Below are positions 58,099 through 64,000 of a stretch of DNA of 64,000 nt, piece by piece (position 1 is the first letter of the stretch; each line of letters starts with the position of its first letter). A program made the translations under genes and the position numbers. This stretch comes from Nitrosospira multiformis (GTDB lineage: Bacteria > Pseudomonadota > Gammaproteobacteria > Burkholderiales > Nitrosomonadaceae): NCBI RefSeq assembly GCF_900103165.1, contig NZ_FNKY01000001.1, forward strand, positions 2,418,001 through 2,482,000, written 5' to 3'. The notes under the pieces were generated by a model, which was given only the letters and a program-made list of their open reading frames with translations, searched no databases and was not told the origin of the DNA.

Positions 58099-58564
58099 AG
58101 AAAATTCGAAAAATGGCGCCCTGCTTTCCCGTAAAGAAAAGCAGCTAGAAGCGGCCAAGAGCGCGCCTGTCAAATACATGTATTCAAAGGGTAAAGGTCC
58201 TGCAATAAACCCTCCGTACAATTCAGGATTTCATACGACCCTGGATTTTATGCCTATCCTCACTGCGCAAACCATGAATAACAGGCGATTCTCAAAAAGC
58301 ATAAAGAAGGAAATGACGGAATACGTGCTTTATATCAGAAGCACGGCAGGCACTATCGAGCGTAAAAGCAGCTACCCCATTTTCTGGTGCTATGAGTGGC
58401 TTGTCCCTTACGCGCATGAAGAACCACTCGTCGGGTGGCCTGAATCCAGGGTGTTCTGGGCAAAGGAAATCGGGCCCAGCGTGGGTATCGCGCCAGTTGC
58501 CTCGCCTGTTTCTACTCCCCCAGCTCCCCCGGATTAATTGCCCAGACATTCACGTTCACATCAA
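58099..58564. other. Region without a convincing gene
   Basis: A plus-strand frame is open from 58058 to 58537; starting at ATG 58314 (GAAGGAA upstream) it could encode 74 residues with aromatic, proline-rich sequence (SSYPIFWCYEWLVPYAHEEPLVGWPESRVFW). I do not recognise it and cannot decide whether it is expressed. Confidence 0.3.
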
Positions 58565-59035
58565 CTACGGACACCTGTCGATACCAAAAGCGTCGCTCTC
58601 ATTCTTTCGCCAGCAGCGCCAGCTCATTCGTGCATCGACGATACGCCACGAGTTATCGGGCTGGCGCTCCACGATCACCTCAAGACGATGGCCACGTACC
58701 GAATCGTCCAGCAAATTGTCATTAATGGCCACGAAATGATAGCGGCCCGGGTGCTCGCCGGGGCCGTGCCACAGGAGTGCGCCCACACGCTCCGCTCCCC
58801 AGGATGCGAAGTTCCGCACCAGGAGCACCGGCTCGCGTGGCCAGCTCTCTCCACGACGAACGGCCTCGGCGACCCGCTCATTGAATTCGGTGAACGGTTG
58901 TGGCCGAGAGGCGTGCACGGGCACTGCTATGGCGGTCGCAGCCGGATTGGCAGGCAGTATCTGGGCGGCGCAGCCCGGCAATAGCAGCGCGCAACTCATG
59001 ACGACGACTCCAGTGAAATGGGTAGTCATTTTCAT
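58565..59035 (-). CDS. Hypothetical lipoprotein
   Basis: The 156-residue product has a lipobox (GVVVMSCALLLPGC) and GGGAG before the ATG. The mature part is mixed alpha-beta (NERVAEAVRRGESWPREPVLLVRNF, HRLEVIVERQPDNSWRIVDARMS) with no family I recognise. It resembles small envelope proteins that repress or bind. Confidence 0.65.
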   Translation of the reverse strand: MKMTTHFTGVVVMSCALLLPGCAAQILPANPAATAIAVPVHASRPQPFTEFNERVAEAVRRGESWPREPVLLVRNFASWGAERVGALLWHGPGEHPGRYHFVAINDNLLDDSVRGHRLEVIVERQPDNSWRIVDARMSWRCWRKNESDAFGIDRCP

Positions 59036-59100
59036 GATAAAAGCGCTCCCGGTAAGAAATATTGCTTGGAACGCAGCTATGTCAATCGCTTACCAGCCTT

Positions 59101-59381
59101 TCAACGGCGGTGCGCTGCCCAGCCAACCAGGCCCAAATCAACCAACCGCATGGCATAGGTCTCGGTTCCGGAATAGACGCTACCGCGCCGCCAATTCCGA
59201 ACTCACCGCCACGCACAGCGTTCAGTGCGCTAATACCTGCATCATTCAGCGTTATGGAACAAAGTTTGCCGGCGTCAGTAAGGCTATATGACAATGAACC
59301 ATAATTCGCTCCAGATATCAGATCGTTATTCCCGGCTGTAGTAGCAATATTCAATCCATTGTCAGAGTGGGCACTTGCTGT
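59101..59381 (-). pseudogene. Frameshifted PEP-CTERM protein remnant
   Basis: In one frame the product reads SLTDAGKLCSITLNDAGISALNAVRGGEFGIGGAVASIPEP, typical of the end of PEP-CTERM proteins. It then goes out of register. In the next frame the same DNA reads ETYAMRLVDLGLVGWAAHRR and stops at 59101-59103, a nearly perfect PEP-CTERM membrane anchor. One base is missing after the PEP codons (CCGAGACC where CCGGAGACC is expected). No start or signal peptide lies upstream, so the gene is also 5'-truncated. Confidence 0.8.
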
Positions 59382-59401
59382 TCACTTTAAGAAATTCCAT
59401 G

Positions 59402-59752
59402 TCACTGGACACGCCGCAATGAAATCAAACTTTTTGAATCGTGAACCCATATAGCCACCGCCGCGGCTGCTTGATCCTTCGGTATGTCAGAATCGGTGGC
59501 AGGCGCCTTCACAGGCGCTTTGGCGGGATCTTCCCAGATCCAGGCATTACACATCAAAGCTGAACCGCAAACCGCTCGCGCAGCGTTTTGCCAAGTCTCC
59601 TGATCAAGATTGGGAGCACAAACCAGGATTACCAGAGCTTCGGTCCTGTCCTTGACAGTGCATGGTTTGGAAGTCGCAACTGGATCGGCTAGCGCGCTCA
59701 TTCCCACCATCATGAAACACATCAGACTAAACCACCTGAAGCAATATTTCAT
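59402..59752 (-). CDS. Hypothetical secreted protein
   Basis: 116 residues from ATG 59752. A signal peptide (FRWFSLMCFMMVGMSALA) is followed by a short domain with four cysteines (PCTVKD, LVCAPN, VCGSALMCNAW). No family is recognised. It lies two bases after the stop of a small upstream frame (59755-59937), so coupled expression is possible. Confidence 0.55.
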   Translation of the reverse strand: MKYCFRWFSLMCFMMVGMSALADPVATSKPCTVKDRTEALVILVCAPNLDQETWQNAARAVCGSALMCNAWIWEDPAKAPVKAPATDSDIPKDQAAAAVAIWVHDSKSLISLRRVQ

Positions 59753-59754
59753 TG

Positions 59755-59937
59755 TCAATTACTCTCTTCAATAATTGATATGGGTGCGATACCCATATCA
59801 ATTGCTTCAACGGACGATTGACATCCGGCGGATACTTCACGCATGCTCAGGGTTATTCTGAAAGCATGATCACGTAATCGCCAGTAGCCTCCTTCAGCTT
59901 TTCTTGTATCTTGTTTATCCATGCAGAAAAACCACAT
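59755..59937 (-). CDS. Possible small protein, 55-60 residues
   Basis: The stop codon is two bases before the ATG of the secreted protein at 59752, which hints at translational coupling. The sequence (GGYWRLRDHAFRITLSMREVSAGCQS) has no known motif and the ribosome site is weak. ATG at 59937 or 59922. Confidence 0.35.
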   Translation of the reverse strand: MWFFCMDKQDTRKAEGGYWRLRDHAFRITLSMREVSAGCQSSVEAIDMGIAPISIIEESN

Positions 59938-60010
59938 AGACTCGCCATAAAAATTGATCTTTGATTATATGTCGAGTCTATGGCTTAACGCGGTGTGATA
60001 CGCTAGAAAA

Positions 60011-60814
60011 TTAGCATACCTTGCTTTTTTTCCGGCGACTCATCCCCGCCAAGAGACCGATAGCAACCAAAGCCAATACAGATGGCTCCGGGACCTGATT
60101 CGTCGGTGGAGTAACAGAAGCAATAACCTTCGCAGCCAATACTGGAGCGAGGCTGTTAAAATCGCTGACAGGCACTACCCAGCTGCCACCAATCGGATTA
60201 GGGATGTTGCTCGCCTGGTTTACAGCCAAGATGGTAGCCGGAGTAGGAAAAGCCATCGCAAGCATGTTGTTCAATGCAGATTGACTCGAAACCCCGCTGC
60301 CGATGGCTTCGATGGAAAGCGCATCGATACCCGCTGCCGCCGCCGCTAGTGAGGCTGCCTCTGCATCATTTTGAGAATTAGGAGCGCCATCGGTTAGCAG
60401 ATTGATAAGAGACTTGGTATCTGCCGCACTAAACACCGAGGAACCGGTCAGCAACGTGGTCATACTGGTGATGGCTGCCGCAGTATCTGTGCCGCCACCG
60501 AGCTTGCTATGGCTGGTAATGGCAGCTTGGATAGTTCCCAAACTGAGTGCAGTGAGAATGGTTGGGGAAACAACGGTAGCAACGGAACTACCATAGTTGA
60601 CTATACTGATCTCCACACTGCCATCCACGGGGAGGCCAGCCAATGCAGAACTTAATCCGCTACGCATTAAATTGTAATTGCTCGTTGAGATACTCCCCGA
60701 CGCATCCAATATGAACCCAAGCTGGGTAATGGGCACTGCCCAGGCACCAGAAGATCCCATCGCGAGAGAAAAGCTTAGCGTGAGTATGACAAATAGTTTA
60801 TTAATTATTTTCAT
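60011..60814 (-). CDS. VWA-domain PEP-CTERM protein
   Basis: The 267-residue protein has a signal peptide (LTLSFSLAMGSSGAWA), then a von Willebrand A domain with the metal-ion adhesion motif D37-A-S39-G-S41, TDTAAAI and LLTDGAPN. It ends with the PEP-CTERM anchor VPEPSVLALVAIGLLAGMSRRKK. PEP-CTERM proteins are cut by exosortase and released to or through the surface; no exosortase is in this window. AGAGGAC precedes the ATG. A role in adhesion or extracellular matrix is inference. Confidence 0.9.
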   Translation of the reverse strand: MKIINKLFVILTLSFSLAMGSSGAWAVPITQLGFILDASGSISTSNYNLMRSGLSSALAGLPVDGSVEISIVNYGSSVATVVSPTILTALSLGTIQAAITSHSKLGGGTDTAAAITSMTTLLTGSSVFSAADTKSLINLLTDGAPNSQNDAEAASLAAAAAGIDALSIEAIGSGVSSQSALNNMLAMAFPTPATILAVNQASNIPNPIGGSWVVPVSDFNSLAPVLAAKVIASVTPPTNQVPEPSVLALVAIGLLAGMSRRKKSKVC

Positions 60815-61183
60815 GGTACTGTCCTCTTGAATGTAGAAATATTTTAATTTTTGATAGCGAATCTGAACAGATAACTGTTGAGCTTCAAAAATGTTTAAGC
60901 AATATCCGTGCCATCTTTAGAGAATTCTCCTTAGTCCCATGACTTATAGTTTTTATTCAGAAAAATGGCTGCAAAGCTACGCGCTGAACTGTAAGTAAAT
61001 CTGACATATTTTCCAAGCGAGCGGATCCATCCCCAAGTACAAATTCCATCCGGCTGTACTATTATGAATACATCTTCCGACAGGCAATTTGGGGTTTATC
61101 ATGAATAAGCCGGGCAGCGGGTTCTTTCCTCTAACACCGGCATGGGATGGGGCACGTTCCGAATCAGCGCTTCAGGAGATGGT
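60815..61183. other. AT-rich divergent promoter region
   Basis: 369 bases, richer in A and T than the surroundings, between the VWA gene and the TPR gene. No frame of interest. It should hold both promoters; the right part has an AGGAG site just before 61184. Confidence 0.5.
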
Positions 61184-62833
61184 ATGACTTTGGCGAAAAC
61201 CGCATCATGGATGCTGACGATATCGCTCTGCATCGGGGTGCCCGGAGCTCGGGGGCATGATGAACACGACCCCACGGGAACCGCCCCGCGCGAAAAACTG
61301 GGCGAGGTAAACTTCCCGGTCAGCTGCAGCACCGAAGCGCGGAAGGAATTCAACCGGGGGATGGCCCTATTTCATTCCTTCTGGTTCTATCCGGCTATCC
61401 AGTCGTTTGACAAAGTGCTCCAGCATGATCCTCAATGCGGCATGGCATACTGGGGCATTGCGATCATGTCCATAGGCAATCCATTCACATGGCCGCCCAC
61501 CCCGAAGGCATGGAAGGAAGGTGCATCCGCCGTGGCCAGCGCTCAGCGCGTGGGTGCCGGGAGCGAGCGTGAACGCGATTATATTGCCGCGTTGGCCGCA
61601 TTCTTCAAGGATTGGGAAACAACCGATTACCGGCCACGGCTACTGGCCTTCGAGGAAGCAATGAAAGGCGTGGCAGCACGCTACCCACACGATACCGAAG
61701 CACAGATCCTCCACGCTCTCGTGCTCAACGCTGCAGCGCTGCCCACCGATAAAACTTTCGCTAACCAGCTTAGAGCGGCAAATATCCTGGAGCCGTTATT
61801 CAGGAAGTATCCGGATCATCCGGGCGTCGCCCACTATCTGATCCACACCTATGATTATGCCCAGCTGGCGGAAAAGGGACTTCCCGCAGCCAGAGTCTAC
61901 GCCAGGGTCGCACCTTCGGTGCCACACGCACTGCACATGCCATCACACATCTTCAGCCGGGTTGGCCTCTGGCATGAAATGGTGGAAAGCAATCGCGCCT
62001 CTTATCTTGCAGCCAAGAGCGAACTCAAGGAAACGACCCTCGGCATTGGTGCGTATGATGCCCTGCACGCCATGGATTACATGGTTTTCGCCCATCTCCA
62101 GCAAGCGCAAGACCAGGCAGCCAAACGCCTTGTGGACGAAGCTACGTCGATTCGCAAGGTCAATGTGGAAAATTTCCCGGCCGCTTATGCCTTCGCCGCC
62201 ATTCCCGCCCGCTTTGCACTAGAGCGCGGCGACTGGAAAGGCGCTGCCACGCTCGAGCTGTCGCCCGCCGGGCTGACCTGGAGCAAATTCCCGCAGGCTG
62301 AAGCGGTCCTTGTCTTTGCCCGCGGCCTGGGCGCCGCGCGCAGCGGAGATATCGCGGCCGCCCGCAAGGATATCGCACGACTGCAGGCACTCAAGGAAAC
62401 GATGACGGCGACTAAACTGGATTATTGGGCGGGTCAGGCCGACTATCAAATTCAGACAGCCAACGCCTGGCTTGCTTTTGCACAGAGTCGAAACGACGAG
62501 GCAGTGCGGTGGATGCGTGCCGCCGCGGAAGCTGAAGACGCAAGCGACAAGCACCCGGTGAGTCCGGGTAATGTCGCTTCTTCTCGCGAGCTGCTGGGAG
62601 AAATGCTGCTTGAGCTCGACCGTCCGGCAGAGGCATTTGCCGAGTTCGAGCAATCCCTGAAGCGCGATCCCAACCGCTTCCGCAGCATTTACGGTGCCGC
62701 TCGCGCAGCGGAGGCGTCAGGCAACCGGAAGGAGGCTCGCGACTATTATGCCAGGCTCCAGATCCTGGCGGCCGATCATGATACCGCGCGTGATGAACTG
62801 GCCCAGGCCAAGGCCTTTCTCGGGAAACAGTGA
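61184..62833 (+). CDS. TPR-containing exported protein
   Basis: The 549-residue protein starts at ATG 61184 with AGGAGATGGT upstream; the longer frame from 61142 is less likely. A signal peptide (TASWMLTISLCIGVPGARG) precedes tetratricopeptide-like helices along the whole length (FYPAIQSFDKVLQHDPQCGMAYWGIAI, AFAEFEQSLKRDPNRFRSIYGAARAAEASGNRKEARDYYARL). HALHMPSHIFSRVGLW and YLIHTYDY are recurring strings in this hypothetical family. Function unknown. Confidence 0.85.
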   Translation: MTLAKTASWMLTISLCIGVPGARGHDEHDPTGTAPREKLGEVNFPVSCSTEARKEFNRGMALFHSFWFYPAIQSFDKVLQHDPQCGMAYWGIAIMSIGNPFTWPPTPKAWKEGASAVASAQRVGAGSERERDYIAALAAFFKDWETTDYRPRLLAFEEAMKGVAARYPHDTEAQILHALVLNAAALPTDKTFANQLRAANILEPLFRKYPDHPGVAHYLIHTYDYAQLAEKGLPAARVYARVAPSVPHALHMPSHIFSRVGLWHEMVESNRASYLAAKSELKETTLGIGAYDALHAMDYMVFAHLQQAQDQAAKRLVDEATSIRKVNVENFPAAYAFAAIPARFALERGDWKGAATLELSPAGLTWSKFPQAEAVLVFARGLGAARSGDIAAARKDIARLQALKETMTATKLDYWAGQADYQIQTANAWLAFAQSRNDEAVRWMRAAAEAEDASDKHPVSPGNVASSRELLGEMLLELDRPAEAFAEFEQSLKRDPNRFRSIYGAARAAEASGNRKEARDYYARLQILAADHDTARDELAQAKAFLGKQ

Positions 62834-62903
62834 TTGCGGCAACCGCCTCAATCAATTCCCCACGCCAGATTGGCAGGTAATTCTTTTAAGAAAGGAAAAA
62901 TCA

Positions 62904-64000
62904 TGTCTCAATATGACCCCGACAAACTCGAACACCCCTCTCGTCGCTCGGCAAATGACCTGCTTACCAATACCAGCGAAAGCGTAGTGCAAGACGCTTT
63001 TCAAAGTCAGTGCCAGTGCGATCATGACCGCGAAGTGCCCGAAGTCGATCTACTGTCTCCATTGACCATTCGCGGCGTCACTTTCCCCAACCGCATCGCA
63101 ATGTCGCCGATGTGCATGTACTCGGCGGAGGATGGTTTTGCCAATGACTTCCATCTGGTTCACCTCGGCAGCCGGGCGATGGGCGGCGTAGGGCTGGTAA
63201 TCGTCGAGGCGACGGCAGTCACCGCCGAGGGGCGCATCTCACCTGCCGACATGGGAATCTGGAAAGACGAACATATCGAGCCATTGGCCCGGATTGCGCG
63301 GTTCGTGGAGACGCAAGGCGCCATTCCCGGCATCCAGCTCGCTCACGCGGGGCGCAAGGCCAGTTGCGATAAACCATGGACCGGCGGGCACAGCCTTAAA
63401 ACCGCTACCGAAGGTGGCTGGCCGGTTATCGGGCCCAGCCCCCTGCCCTTCGACGCGGGGGACCCGATTCCAGCGGCCATGTCGGAAGCGGATATCGGGC
63501 ATTGCATCGACGCCTGGAAAGCCGCCACCAAACGCGCGCTGGCGGCAGGCTTCAAACTCATCGAGCTTCATGCCGCTCACGGCTACCTGATGCACGAGTT
63601 TCTCTCGCCCATCAGCAACCAGCGCACCGACGAATATGGCGGTAGCCTCGAGAATCGCATGCGGCTATTGCTGCGCCTCGCCGGACGGTTGCGCGAAATC
63701 ATCCCTCATGACCTGCCTTTCTTCGTGCGCATCTCCGCAACCGATTGGACCCACGGGGCCTGGGATATCGAGCAATCGATTGCGCTGTGCAGGGAGCTGA
63801 AGGCGCTGGGCGTGGATCTGATCGACGTCTCCTCCGGCGGCGCGACTCCCGATGCGAAGATTCCCGTATCAAGGGGCTACCAGATTCCTTTCGCCCGGCG
63901 TATCCGCGAAGAAGCAAAAATCCGCACCGGCGGCCTGGGTATGATTACCGACCCGCAGTATGCGGATGAAATCATCACCAGCGGCCAGGCAGACCTCGTT
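62904..64000 (+). CDS. Old yellow enzyme (YqjM-like NADH:flavin oxidoreductase), 3' end cut by window
   Basis: 365 residues are seen before the window ends. The OYE barrel starts near residue 48: LLSPLTIRGVTFPNRIAMSPMCMYS with C71 in the position of the YqjM active-site cysteine, HAGRKAS, H223 and H226 in ELHAAHGY, and EFLSPISNQRTDEYGGSLENRMR. It reduces enones or nitro compounds with NAD(P)H through FMN. The N-terminal 48 residues, before the barrel, are polar with CQCD and have no counterpart in YqjM. AAGGAA precedes the ATG. Confidence 0.92.

Noticed and set aside
58058-58537. 159-codon frame overlapping the end of the hydrolase gene
   Set aside because: Overlaps the preceding gene by about 40 bases from a GTG; only the part after 58314 is worth a doubtful mention.

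Overview
The window looks like chromosomal DNA of a betaproteobacterium, most plausibly an ammonia oxidizer of the Nitrosospira type. This is an inference from the gene mix: a complete N-type ATPase operon in the order atpDCQRBEFAG, PEP-CTERM proteins, a tyrosinase beside a multicopper oxidase, and a compact high-GC accessory layout. No ammonia-oxidation, rRNA or tRNA gene lies in the window, so the genus cannot be proven here.

Layout. 1-4.4 kb: truncated MscS channel, a BssS-like protein, a DsbA-fold/NhaA fusion antiporter and an OsmC peroxidase. 4.9-8.6 kb: a GMC oxidoreductase fused to a DUF1080 domain, followed by an exported SdiA-regulated-like protein. 8.6-12.8 kb: a hybrid histidine kinase with a coupled PleD-type diguanylate cyclase. 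13.3-20.7 kb: the N-ATPase operon on the minus strand. 21.1-22.0 kb: fluoride channel CrcB and a DUF190 protein. 22.3-27.4 kb: copper-oxidase cluster (tyrosinase, small lipoprotein, multicopper oxidase, second lipoprotein). 27.4-33.1 kb: a decayed YefM-type antitoxin, then a two-gene membrane system of unknown function and a convergent TPR lipoprotein. 33.5-47.7 kb: single metabolic and housekeeping genes (NodB deacetylase, type II NADH dehydrogenase, two quinone-reductase paralogues, subtilase, cytochrome c, NYN-LOTUS protein, SDR with an ATA start, thiopurine methyltransferase). 48.0-50.2 kb: an AT-rich GNAT-membrane fusion of unknown function. 50.2-64 kb: amine oxidase, SRPBCC, two VOC proteins, class C beta-lactamase-like hydrolase, TPR proteins, a lipoprotein hydrolase, a live and a dead PEP-CTERM gene, and a truncated old-yellow-enzyme gene.

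The window is rich in small non-coding repeats. Family A is hairpins with GGATGGGTG-type arms, three copies, one inside the N-ATPase operon. Family B is a roughly 115-base element, two copies. Family C is a roughly 180-base element with 20-base terminal inverted repeats. Family D is a 240-base long palindrome with 19-base ends that abuts atpD; a partial copy supplies the start codon of the multicopper oxidase. A palindrome of the form CTGTAA-N4-TTACAG occurs twice.

The best candidates for undescribed biology are the 27.9-32.4 kb membrane pair, the 48.0-50.2 kb GNAT-membrane protein, and the capture of gene control regions by family D.
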